Shown piece by piece: positions 1-7,125 of a stretch of 16,722 nt of DNA. Positions within the stretch are counted from its first letter, which is position 1; the number at the start of each line of letters is the position of its first letter. Source of the DNA: an uncultured Mailhella sp. (GTDB lineage Bacteria > Desulfobacterota > Desulfovibrionia > Desulfovibrionales > Desulfovibrionaceae); the NCBI GenBank assembly GCA_910579055.1, contig CAJTSU010000074.1:1-16722 (forward strand), in the 5' to 3' direction. The position numbers were made by a program, and so were the translations under genes. Under the pieces are notes generated by a model, which saw nothing but the letters and a program-made list of their open reading frames with translations, did no database searches and was not told where the DNA came from.

Positions 1-108
1 CATTCCGGGATAATTTAGAAGCACCTGAACACGGCATGCCGTACCGGCACGCCGCCAGGTTGCGGCTTTGCCGCGCCGTAAGCGGTTCCTTGAATATGAG
101 CTTCCGCT

Positions 109-861
109 TTAAACCAACCGGGGAATGACATGGAGAAAAAGCTTCAGCACCTTGTTCGCATTTTCTTCCGCCACGGCCATAATGGCCTCCCACGTTACGG
201 GTTCTTCGTCATCTCTCCATGAATCATAGTCCGTGCTCATGGCGATTGCGGCGTAGGGCACACCTGCCTCATTGGCCAGCGCAGCTTCCGTGGCAATACT
301 CATATTGATGATATCCGCTCCCCAGGAGCGAAACATGCGGGACTCCGCTCTGGTGGAAAAACGAGGGCCTTCTATGGTCACAACAGTTCCCTGTGCATGA
401 TGCCGGAACCCGAGGTCTTCAAGGCCGCGAATCAGTTCTCCGCGCAAAGCGGCGTCAAAGGGATCCGGCATGGCACAATGCACTGCATTTCCGACCGCAA
501 AGTGCTCATGAAACGTCATATGACGTTGCTTGGTGAAGTCGATGAACTGATCCGGCACGACCAGATCTCCCCTCTCGATTTCTTCCCGCAACGACCCGAC
601 CGCGGTACTTGCCAGAATATGAGAACAGCCCGCCGCCTTGAGAGCATGAATATTCGCCCGATAATTGACCTGGGAAGGAGGAATGGTGTGTTCACGCCCA
701 TGCCGCGCCAGAAGAACAACCGGAACGCCTGCTATTTCACCTTCACGCAAGGCACAGGAAGGATCGCCCCACGGTGTGCCAACTGACACGTCGCGGGCAT
801 GAGTGAACAGTTGCGGATTATCCAGACCGCTGCCGCCAATGATCCCTATTTTATGAGGCAT
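109..861 (-). CDS. mtnP: S-methyl-5'-thioadenosine phosphorylase
   Basis: Cytosolic enzyme that phosphorolyses 5'-methylthioadenosine to adenine and 5-methylthioribose-1-phosphate, the first step of MTA salvage. The 250-residue protein has the N-terminal phosphate-binding GGSG motif, the IEGPRFSTRAES block with the following WGADIINM, and STDYDSW near the C-terminus. The last resembles the ATDYDCW of human MTAP, and its Asp pair favours 6-aminopurines, so this is MTAP rather than a guanosine/inosine phosphorylase. I chose the ATG at 859-861 because GGAG (868-871, minus strand) lies 6 bases upstream and the protein then opens directly with the conserved strand. An ATG 36 bases further upstream has no ribosome binding site. 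It is the last gene of the operon and overlaps the end of the aldolase gene by 11 bases. Family call very sure; start fairly sure. Confidence 0.95.
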   Translation of the reverse strand: MPHKIGIIGGSGLDNPQLFTHARDVSVGTPWGDPSCALREGEIAGVPVVLLARHGREHTIPPSQVNYRANIHALKAAGCSHILASTAVGSLREEIERGDLVVPDQFIDFTKQRHMTFHEHFAVGNAVHCAMPDPFDAALRGELIRGLEDLGFRHHAQGTVVTIEGPRFSTRAESRMFRSWGADIINMSIATEAALANEAGVPYAAIAMSTDYDSWRDDEEPVTWEAIMAVAEENANKVLKLFLHVIPRLV

Positions 862-1549
862 GACACGCTCCATGCGGGCAGTTTCCCCCGCAGTCATGAG
901 GTGAAGAGCAAAAATTGCGGGTGGCGAACGATATCAGGGAGGCGACCGCCGGGATGGACGGACCATAGGCCAAGACGCCCTCGTCATGCCCCAGCATAAC
1001 CAGGATGCCCTCCCAGGGATGATCGCGTGCGGTGTCAGCAACGGCCTTTGCCATTTCCGGCGTGCCATAGGCCGCTTTTACCGGCGTACTCAGCGCCCCG
1101 GCCGCAACCAGACCATCGAACAGGACACGGCTGTGCACATGCACCACGCATTGGGCATCTGCGCTCACCTCATACACGGCCGCATGAGTCAGCGCTTCAG
1201 AGCTGGCCGGAAGCGGCCCCCTGCATGTCAGGCTATTCTCCGCAACGGACCAGTGCTCCACCAGGCTGTATCCTTCCGCGCCGAGTTCCCGCACGCCGCC
1301 GGTAGCCGTAGCGCTGATCACAAACTCCGTGCCAAGACGCAAAGACAGATTGCCGAAGCCCGCCCCGTCCGGGCGCTGCCCGATCAGCCCGGCATCAAAA
1401 AGCTCCGTGCGCAGGGCATCAAGCTCTGCCAGTCCGGCACAATCCGGCGCGGGGGCAATATCGTGCCGACAACAGTACTTGACGTAGCCATCCTCTCCGA
1501 AGTCCCCCGCACGGGAATCTGCGCCCGAAACCATATGTACAGCCGTCAT
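851..1549 (-). CDS. Class II aldolase/adducin family protein, probable methylthioribulose-1-phosphate aldolase
   Basis: 232-residue zinc-dependent class II aldolase fold. Visible family residues are GFGNLS (N67, S69), the acid/base Glu in PASSE (E118) and the metal ligands of HVH (H137, H139) and LGH (H188). Both MtnB dehydratases and Ald2-type aldolases belong to this family. Sitting between mtnA and mtnP with no mtnC or mtnD adjacent, it most likely cleaves 5-methylthioribulose-1-phosphate to DHAP and methylthioacetaldehyde (DHAP shunt); this is inference from context. The start ATG overlaps the mtnA stop as ATGA and has GGAAGG 8 bases upstream; a GTG 9 bases earlier is less likely. Odd feature: a Cys/His-rich tail (C214, C220, C224, C229 with H218, H226, H230) beyond the normal fold. 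Alternative: an MtnB-type dehydratase. Confidence 0.85.
   Translation of the reverse strand: MTAVHMVSGADSRAGDFGEDGYVKYCCRHDIAPAPDCAGLAELDALRTELFDAGLIGQRPDGAGFGNLSLRLGTEFVISATATGGVRELGAEGYSLVEHWSVAENSLTCRGPLPASSEALTHAAVYEVSADAQCVVHVHSRVLFDGLVAAGALSTPVKAAYGTPEMAKAVADTARDHPWEGILVMLGHDEGVLAYGPSIPAVASLISFATRNFCSSPHDCGGNCPHGACHAS
868..871 (-). promoter_or_regulatory. Ribosome binding site deciding the mtnP start
   Basis: GGAG on the minus strand, 6 bases before the ATG at 859-861 and inside the end of the upstream aldolase gene. The alternative ATG at 895-897 has no comparable site, so this site decides the start and implies translational coupling to the aldolase gene. Confidence 0.6.
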
Positions 1550-2673
1550 GCCGAACACCTTCCGGCATGTTCAGGATAAAGCCCGAGAACCCCTTCTTCG
1601 GAAGCAGCGCAAATTCCGCGTTCGGTAATAAGGCCGGTAATAAGGCGACCGGGCGTCACGTCAAAGGCCCAGTTCCGGGCCGGAGAGAATTCCGGACACA
1701 GCAGCACATGCTCTGCCGCACCGGCACGGTTGACGCCCCGGATACGGCGAACTTCCTCACCGTCCCGCTCTTCAATGGGAATATCGCGTACGCCATCGCA
1801 CAGAGAAAAATCAAAGGTTGACGAGGGCAGAGCCACATAGAAAGGCACATTATTATCCGCCGCCGCCAGCGCCTTGAGGTATGTTCCGATTTTATTGGCC
1901 GCATCGCCGCAACGTGTGACGCGATCCGCCCCGGTTATGACCAGATCGACCATGCCATGCTGCATAAGATGCCCGCCCGCATTATCTGCAATGACGTCAT
2001 GCCGCACGCCGTGCCGCCCCAATTCCCAGGCGGTCAGGCTCGCCCCCTGGTTGCGGGGGCGGGTTTCGTCCACCCACACATGCACGTCGACCCCCGCGTC
2101 AAACGCCGCATACACCGGGGACAGGGCCGAACCGTAGTCCACAAAGGCCAGCCACCCGGCGTTGCAATGCGTGAGCACATGAACAGTTTCCCCGCTTTTG
2201 CGGCGGGAAATGGCCGTAATCAATTCTCCACCGTGTTGACCAATAGAACGGCAGAACTCCGCATCCTCGTCGGCGATGCGATCGGCCTCGGCACGCAACA
2301 GCGCCACGGCATCCGTTTTGCGCAGTTCCGGCCCTAAGGAGGCCAGCAAGTTCCGCTGGCGCTCCACCGCCCAGGCAAGATTGCTCGCTGTAGGACGCGT
2401 CGCAATCAAAGAAGCCGCGCATTCCGTCATCCAGAGCGTAAACGGGCGATCTTCCGGTGCCTGCGCGGCGGCAAGCCACATGCCGTATCCGGCCGTCGCG
2501 CCGATAAGTCCCGCTCCGCGCACGACCATGGAAGATATGGCCCGGCAGACTTCCGCCGGGGTATGCAAGCGGACAATGCGAAATTCATGCGGGAGGACGG
2601 TCTGATCAATAACGCACAGCTCGTTCCGTTCATCAATCCAGATGGTTCGATAATGCCTTCCGTTTACCAGCAT
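1546..2673 (-). CDS. mtnA: S-methyl-5-thioribose-1-phosphate isomerase
   Basis: Converts 5-methylthioribose-1-phosphate to 5-methylthioribulose-1-phosphate in the cytosol; homologous to eIF2B-alpha. The 375-residue protein has RGAGLIG (52-58, usually RGAPAIG), THCNAG with the catalytic Cys C170, DETRPRNQGASLTAWEL (202-218), GADR with the catalytic Asp D250 followed by the DAANKIGT block, and the C-terminal FDVTP...LITGLITERG signature. Length is slightly above the usual 340-365. The start ATG lies 3 bases after the stop of the AMIN-domain gene and its stop overlaps the next start, so it is translated within the operon. Only a weak AGGT precedes the ATG, which suggests translational coupling. 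The call rests on several diagnostic motifs and is very sure. Confidence 0.97.
   Translation of the reverse strand: MLVNGRHYRTIWIDERNELCVIDQTVLPHEFRIVRLHTPAEVCRAISSMVVRGAGLIGATAGYGMWLAAAQAPEDRPFTLWMTECAASLIATRPTASNLAWAVERQRNLLASLGPELRKTDAVALLRAEADRIADEDAEFCRSIGQHGGELITAISRRKSGETVHVLTHCNAGWLAFVDYGSALSPVYAAFDAGVDVHVWVDETRPRNQGASLTAWELGRHGVRHDVIADNAGGHLMQHGMVDLVITGADRVTRCGDAANKIGTYLKALAAADNNVPFYVALPSSTFDFSLCDGVRDIPIEERDGEEVRRIRGVNRAGAAEHVLLCPEFSPARNWAFDVTPGRLITGLITERGICAASEEGVLGLYPEHAGRCSA
1558..1563 (-). promoter_or_regulatory. Ribosome binding site deciding the aldolase start
   Basis: GGAAGG on the minus strand, 8 bases before the ATG at 1547-1549 that overlaps the mtnA stop codon. It lies inside mtnA and supports the ATG over the GTG codon at 1556-1558, which overlaps the site itself. 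Confidence 0.6.
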
Positions 2674-2676
2674 GGG

Positions 2677-3669
2677 TTACCTGATACGCAGTTCCAACAC
2701 CTTGGAACTGATCTGTTTCACTGTTGCGCTGCTCGGTTTCACTCTCATATCAAACACCAGCCGGATGCCGTCTTCACGCGCGCCTACGCGCAGCTCCCGA
2801 AGCATGCGGTTGCTGGGGACGCGGGGAGCGGCAAGCTTCCAGCTTCCTGAAAGATCCAGCACAACCCTGTCCGGCGACGCGAGGATAAAGCTCTTGCCCT
2901 TAATCGGACTGTTCGCTTCCAGACGCAACGTCACGACATCCCCGTCCATGGTCAGGGTGGAACTCGTGACAACCTGCTTTCCGGACTGAGCCGGGAGCGT
3001 GCCGCGCGTCACGATGGTTCCCGGCCTGACCCGAGGAGCATTCCGCCCGGCAGCATTTTGTCCGGACGTGCCTGGTTTGCGTTCCTGAACGTCCGCTTTC
3101 CGCTCCGCTCCTCCTGTATTTTTTTCAGCTCCGGTGGTTTTCTCTGCCGCCGCACTTCCCTTTTGCGGATCGGTACGCTTGGGAGTCGTCCGGGGGCTCT
3201 CACCGGGATTCTTCTCCGAAGAAGAGGGAACAGTGACAGCGGGGGCCGGACGCAACGCTTCGGGAGTGGATACCGCGCCGGGGGCGGCATTTTTCGCTGT
3301 GGACTTCTCAGCAGGAACAGAAGATGCCTCTGTTTGCCCTGATACCGGGTGCGTTGCCTCCACCGACATGGTCATGGCTTCTCTCGGAGGAAGCGGCGGC
3401 ATTGCCCCGGCTTGTTCCCCCCGCTCTTCCCCTGTCGGAACATCCTGAGGCAAAGCTTCAGGCCGAACGCTTTGCCGGATATCCGGCTGGACATTCCGGG
3501 GAGCATCCGGAAAAACATCAGGCCGCGGCGTACTGTCCAGTTTGCCGGATACCGCCGGGCCAAAGCTTTCACCGGAAATGGCGGGCAGAGGTTCTTGAAG
3601 AATCAACGGAACGAGTATGGCCATGCCCAACATGGACATGGCTCCCCCGATATAAAATCTCTTGCTCAT
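2677..3669 (-). CDS. Membrane-anchored AMIN-domain protein with long disordered linker
   Basis: 330-residue protein. Residues 7-24 form a single hydrophobic segment after a short basic N-terminus, so it is probably an inner-membrane anchor or uncleaved signal. Residues 30-230 are low-complexity Pro/Ala/Thr/Ser/Lys/Glu, likely a disordered periplasmic spacer. Residues 236-330 match an AMIN domain in pattern (beta strands such as VTLRLEANSP, RVVLDLSG, IRLVFDM). AMIN domains target proteins to cell-wall or secretin structures in the periplasm; which one applies here cannot be told. The start overlaps the stop of the TPR gene as ATGA, with GAGG and GGAAAG upstream. Its place at the head of an MTA salvage operon is unexpected. 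The AMIN call is by pattern only; the anchor is clear. Confidence 0.75.
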   Translation of the reverse strand: MSKRFYIGGAMSMLGMAILVPLILQEPLPAISGESFGPAVSGKLDSTPRPDVFPDAPRNVQPDIRQSVRPEALPQDVPTGEERGEQAGAMPPLPPREAMTMSVEATHPVSGQTEASSVPAEKSTAKNAAPGAVSTPEALRPAPAVTVPSSSEKNPGESPRTTPKRTDPQKGSAAAEKTTGAEKNTGGAERKADVQERKPGTSGQNAAGRNAPRVRPGTIVTRGTLPAQSGKQVVTSSTLTMDGDVVTLRLEANSPIKGKSFILASPDRVVLDLSGSWKLAAPRVPSNRMLRELRVGAREDGIRLVFDMRVKPSSATVKQISSKVLELRIR

Positions 3670-4514
3670 AGCTGTTTCTTTCCTCGCACGGCGCCGGGTG
3701 TATCACCGCGCATATGCATCTTCAGCCGCAGCGCACACTTGAGGCCCGGCTCCTTGTCCAGAGCGGCGTCAAGGTATTGGACGCTTTTGTCGAAATTTCC
3801 CATTTCATAATAGATACGGGCCAGATTGAACAACGCATGCCCGTCGTTGGGTGAAAGATTCACGGCGCGCTGAAAACAACGCGACGCCAGCGTGTACAGC
3901 TTGCTCTTGCGCAAATCAATGCCGAAATCGGTGAACATATGCTTGTGCGCGGGCACAATTCCATCTTCCACCGCCAATAAACGCTCGAAATCCTGCAACG
4001 CCCCTTCCTTGTTGCCCCGCTTGAAGCGCATCAGGCTCAGGGCAAACTCCGAGCGAATGCTTTTGTCCAGCTCTTCCGGCGCGAGATGTGGCTGTGCCTG
4101 TTCCGCACCGGGAGCGGGCTTGCGAGGAGCCGGCTGCTCTTCGCGGGAAGCCTGTTTTTCCGCGCGCGAACGAGGCGAAGGGGAGGCAAAGGAACCCGCG
4201 GCCGGTTTCTGAATGGGCCCGGAAATCAGCCTGGCCTTGTCCGAAATAGGCACGCTGACCGCGGTTCCCCTATAGTCCGCCGCCAGGGGGTCAATATCCG
4301 GCATAGCGGAAATGCCGGGTTCCAGAGTAAAATCCCGACGGAACTGTTCCAGAGGAAGCAGCATGGGCTTGCCCGTCGGCTTCATATCCGGCGTCAGGCA
4401 CTGGAACACACAGGTCTTGGCCGCGTTATCCTGCCACACAAAACAGTAGCGTTTGCCGGAAGCGTTTTTTGTTGAACGCAGGGAGTACACACCGAGAAAT
4501 TGGGCCTTGGCCAT
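3666..4514 (-). CDS. TPR-repeat protein of unknown function
   Basis: 282 residues from the chosen ATG. The N-terminal 75 residues (starting MAKAQFLGVYSLRS) look like a small folded domain I cannot name. Residues about 95-145 are a Pro/Ala/charged linker. The C-terminal half contains helical repeats, with one clear tetratricopeptide unit (CFQRAVNLSPNDGHALFNLA) and a second (IYYEMGNFDKSVQYLDAALDKEPG) after it. No signal peptide or membrane segment, so probably cytoplasmic and protein-binding. I chose the ATG at 4512-4514 because AAGGTG lies 6 bases upstream. The frame stays open upstream to 4637, but that extension has no ribosome binding site and lies in the divergent promoter region. First gene of the salvage operon; its role there is not known. 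Confidence 0.8.
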   Translation of the reverse strand: MAKAQFLGVYSLRSTKNASGKRYCFVWQDNAAKTCVFQCLTPDMKPTGKPMLLPLEQFRRDFTLEPGISAMPDIDPLAADYRGTAVSVPISDKARLISGPIQKPAAGSFASPSPRSRAEKQASREEQPAPRKPAPGAEQAQPHLAPEELDKSIRSEFALSLMRFKRGNKEGALQDFERLLAVEDGIVPAHKHMFTDFGIDLRKSKLYTLASRCFQRAVNLSPNDGHALFNLARIYYEMGNFDKSVQYLDAALDKEPGLKCALRLKMHMRGDTPGAVRGKKQL

Positions 4515-4715
4515 GGTTTTCACCTTAAAAAAAGAACATGCTCCGGGTATTCGGGGCTTCAACTGCAAGATGTCTTTTATTACCTGAACTTGCCTCAAAA
4601 GCAAAGCCCTGCCGTGAAGATCTTCCAAAGGAGCCACAGCCCATGAAAAGCGGCTCCGCCATGTGAAAAAAAGAGTCTGGTAGACGCTTCAGATTTTTTG
4701 CCTTACTCACAGCAC
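4515..4715. promoter_or_regulatory. Divergent intergenic region between the MTA operon and the hyp operon
   Basis: The two operons start back to back here, so promoters for both must lie inside. I see no unambiguous -35/-10 pair for either side. On the plus strand it holds a short possible leader ORF with its own AAAGGAG (4627-4633) and a GGAGCC/GGCTCC hairpin. The part next to the TPR gene is relatively AT-rich. Confidence 0.5.
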
Positions 4716-5069
4716 ATGCATGAAATTTCACTGATGTCCGATATCATGCGCATCGCGACAGAGGAACTGGCTCGCCATGGCGGCCGCCGCCTGACTCTGG
4801 TGCGGGTACGGTATGGAGTGTTGAACCAGATCGTTCCCGATGCCATGAGCATGACCTTTGAAGCTTTTATCGCAGGTACAGCGCACGAGGGTGCGACTCT
4901 GGAACTGAAAGAAGAGTCTTTACGCCTGCGATGCCGCGCCTGCGGCAATGAATTTGCAGCCACCTCACGGGAAACGCTCTTCCACCCCTGTCCCCTTTGT
5001 GGACAATCCACGGGGTTTGAATGCTGCGCCGGAGACGGTATCTTTCTTGATCACCTGGAAGCCGAATGA
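4716..5069 (+). CDS. hypA: Hydrogenase nickel-insertion accessory protein HypA
   Basis: 117-residue nickel metallochaperone that works with HypB to load nickel into the large subunit of [NiFe] hydrogenases. The protein starts MHE, and His2 is the known nickel ligand, so the start must be the ATG at 4716; a TTG 18 bases upstream would bury this motif. The structural zinc site is present as two CxxC pairs, C73/C76 (CRAC) and C92/C95 (CPLC). Length is normal for the family. No good Shine-Dalgarno sequence precedes the ATG, so initiation may be weak or helped by upstream structure. First gene of a plus-strand operon; hypB follows 11 bases later. No hypCDEF or hydrogenase structural genes are in the window. 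Confidence 0.96.
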   Translation: MHEISLMSDIMRIATEELARHGGRRLTLVRVRYGVLNQIVPDAMSMTFEAFIAGTAHEGATLELKEESLRLRCRACGNEFAATSRETLFHPCPLCGQSTGFECCAGDGIFLDHLEAE

Positions 5070-5070
5070 A

Positions 5071-5075
5071 GGAGG
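5071..5075 (+). promoter_or_regulatory. Ribosome binding site deciding the hypB start
   Basis: GGAGG, 5 bases before the ATG at 5081. An ATG at 5066 overlaps the hypA stop as ATGA but would place this site inside the gene, so 5081 is preferred. Confidence 0.7.
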
Positions 5076-5080
5076 CGCAC

Positions 5081-5743
5081 ATGGAAATCCCGGTTGTCCG
5101 CAATGTGCTTGAAGCCAACGAGCGCATGGCCGCCCGTCTGCGCGGCGAATTCAAACGCTGCGGCGTGCTCGCGCTCAATCTGATCAGCTCCCCCGGATCG
5201 GGCAAAACATCTTTGCTGGAACGCACCTTGCGTGATCTGGGGTCGGAATTCCGCATGGCCGTCATTGAAGGGGATCCACAAACCGACAATGACGCCCGGC
5301 GCGTGGCCGCTACCGGCGCTGCTGCTGTACAAATCAACACCGACGGGGGGTGCCACCTCGACAGCAACATGGTACTCGCGGCGCTGGAAGCTCTCGATCT
5401 GGAGCATCTGGACATTCTGTTCATCGAAAATGTGGGCAATCTGGTCTGCCCGGTGGAGTTCGACTGTGGTGAAGACGCCAAGGTCGCCCTGCTCAGCGTC
5501 ACGGAGGGGGACGACAAGCCCGAGAAATACCCCCAGCTTTTCCGGCTGGCCAAGGCTCTGGTGCTGAACAAGGCGGATCTGCTCCCCTATGTCGATTTTG
5601 ATATGGAAAACGCGGTGCAGCGGGCGCGTGCTCTGAACGATGATCTGGCCCTCTTTGAACTGTCCTGCCGCAACGGGCAGGGGCTGGAAAACTGGTACGC
5701 CTGGCTGCGCGAGATGTTCCGGCGTAAAAAGGCGAACGCATGA
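5081..5743 (+). CDS. hypB: Hydrogenase nickel-incorporation GTPase HypB
   Basis: 220-residue SIMIBI-class GTPase that hydrolyses GTP to drive nickel transfer to hydrogenase precursors, in complex with HypA. Walker A is SSPGSGKTS (36-44); EGDPQTDND and the metal-site GGCHLD (Cys and His of the G-domain nickel/zinc site) follow, then FIENVGNLVCP and the guanine-specificity NKAD. It lacks both the N-terminal CxxCGC high-affinity nickel motif of E. coli HypB and the His-rich stretch of rhizobial HypB, so nickel storage at the N-terminus is absent. The start at 5081 has GGAGG 5 bases upstream. The stop overlaps the folC start as ATGA. Confidence 0.96.
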   Translation: MEIPVVRNVLEANERMAARLRGEFKRCGVLALNLISSPGSGKTSLLERTLRDLGSEFRMAVIEGDPQTDNDARRVAATGAAAVQINTDGGCHLDSNMVLAALEALDLEHLDILFIENVGNLVCPVEFDCGEDAKVALLSVTEGDDKPEKYPQLFRLAKALVLNKADLLPYVDFDMENAVQRARALNDDLALFELSCRNGQGLENWYAWLREMFRRKKANA

Positions 5744-7101
5744 GCATGCTCTGTTCCTGCCGCTTTCCCGAAAAGGGGCTGAAAAGCTTTGAAGAAGTCC
5801 TGGCCCATTTGAACAGGTTGGGGCTTTTCAATATGGATATGGGGCTTGACCGTATGCGCGGAGCCCTGGAAAAACTCGGGATCACGCGTTTCCCCTGCCC
5901 TGCCGTACAGGTTATCGGCACCAACGGCAAAGGTTCCACCGCCACTTTTCTGCACTCCCTTGCTCTGGCGCACGGCTTCAGGGCCGGGCTGTATACCTCG
6001 CCCCACCTTGTCAGCCCTGCCGAACGCATTCGCATGATGCGCCGGCTTCTGCCGGAAAACGCGTGGCCGAACCTTGCCAACCGGGCCCTGGAAGCCGAAC
6101 CGGCTCTGACCTATTTTGAGCTGTTGACGGTTATGGCGGCACTGGCTTTTTGCGATGCCGAACCTGATTTGCTTATCTTCGAGGCGGGACTCGGGGGAAG
6201 GTACGACGCTACCTCCGCCCTGCCGCTGGATATAGCCTGTTTTGTCCCTATCGGCCTGGATCACATGCATGTTCTCGGGCCTGATGTGGCAAGCATCGCG
6301 GCGGACAAGGCCGATGCCCTGCGTGCAAGCATGCTCGGCGCGCTGAGCGCACCGCAGGAAGATGATGCGTGGCGGGCTCTGGAACGCAAAGCAAGGATGC
6401 TTGACCTGCCCTTGTATGATGTTTCGGGAACACGCCCCGGATACGGTCTGCCGCCGGATATCGCCGCGGTCGCCGCTCTGGCCGACAGCGTTCCCCTTGG
6501 TCTGTACGGGCCGCACCAGAGAATCAATGCAAAAACTGCCCTGGCCACATGGCTGTTCATCTGCGGCCGGGAAGGCCGGCAAACTGATGAAAAAAATATC
6601 CGCAAGGGGCTGGCGGACGCCTTCATTCCCGGACGACTCCATTATGTGGATGCGCAGGGAACGTACCCCGCCTTTCTGCTGGATGGAGCGCATAACGCCC
6701 ACGGCATGGCGGCCCTGAGCGCCGCATTGTTGCCGGGCGGCATGGTGGAAACGGGGCTTGCTCCTTCTGCCGTTATTTTTTCGTGTCTGGCGGACAAAAA
6801 ACCGGAAGCACTGATTTCGAGCCTGGTCAATGCCCTGGAAAGCATCGCGCCGGGCGTTCCTCTGTTCATTCCCGCAATTGCCGGCAACCCGCGCGCGTCA
6901 CAGCCGGAAGAACTGGCGCGCATCGCCGGAAACGGGGCACAAGCTGTTTCATCCCTGCAGGAAGCCATTGAACTGGCGCGACATTCCGGACGACCCGGCC
7001 CGGTTCTGATCTGCGGCTCCTTGTATTTGCTCGCCGAATTTTTTACTCTTTTTCCGCATGCGCTGCGCGCACGAGGCACTGTGCCCGGTGTGCAATCCTG
7101 A
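5740..7101 (+). CDS. folC: Bifunctional folylpolyglutamate synthase/dihydrofolate synthase
   Basis: Adds glutamate to dihydropteroate and/or extends the polyglutamate tail of folates with ATP. The 453-residue Mur-ligase-type protein has the P-loop GTNGKGST (60-67), YTSPHLVSPAERIR, EAGLGGRYDATSA, the GLDHM segment, ADKADA (position of the carbamylated Lys in the family), and DGAHNAHG in the C-terminal domain. Length is as expected. The ATG overlaps the hypB stop by 4 bases, so it is translationally coupled; a second ATG two codons later could also serve. It lies between hypB and selA without an obvious pathway link, probably just sharing the transcript. Confidence 0.93.
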   Translation: MSMLCSCRFPEKGLKSFEEVLAHLNRLGLFNMDMGLDRMRGALEKLGITRFPCPAVQVIGTNGKGSTATFLHSLALAHGFRAGLYTSPHLVSPAERIRMMRRLLPENAWPNLANRALEAEPALTYFELLTVMAALAFCDAEPDLLIFEAGLGGRYDATSALPLDIACFVPIGLDHMHVLGPDVASIAADKADALRASMLGALSAPQEDDAWRALERKARMLDLPLYDVSGTRPGYGLPPDIAAVAALADSVPLGLYGPHQRINAKTALATWLFICGREGRQTDEKNIRKGLADAFIPGRLHYVDAQGTYPAFLLDGAHNAHGMAALSAALLPGGMVETGLAPSAVIFSCLADKKPEALISSLVNALESIAPGVPLFIPAIAGNPRASQPEELARIAGNGAQAVSSLQEAIELARHSGRPGPVLICGSLYLLAEFFTLFPHALRARGTVPGVQS

Positions 7102-7125
7102 TCCGGCGCGACGCGGGAGGTTTTA

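Noticed and set aside
1..11. CATTCCGGGAT shared with 11942-11952
   Set aside because: An 11-base exact match is expected many times by chance in 16.7 kb.
986..1579. Plus-strand open frame of 197 codons
   Set aside because: Antisense to the aldolase-family gene, rich in Arg, Pro and His, no start signal.
4515..4637. N-terminal extension of the TPR protein
   Set aside because: No ribosome binding site at 4637; AAGGTG directly before the ATG at 4514 is better, and the extension would fill the divergent promoter region.
4698..4715. TTG start for HypA
   Set aside because: It would put six residues before the conserved MHE, where His2 must be near the N-terminus to bind nickel.
5587..6702. Minus-strand open frame of 371 codons
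   Set aside because: Antisense to folC, whose P-loop and other motifs are intact.
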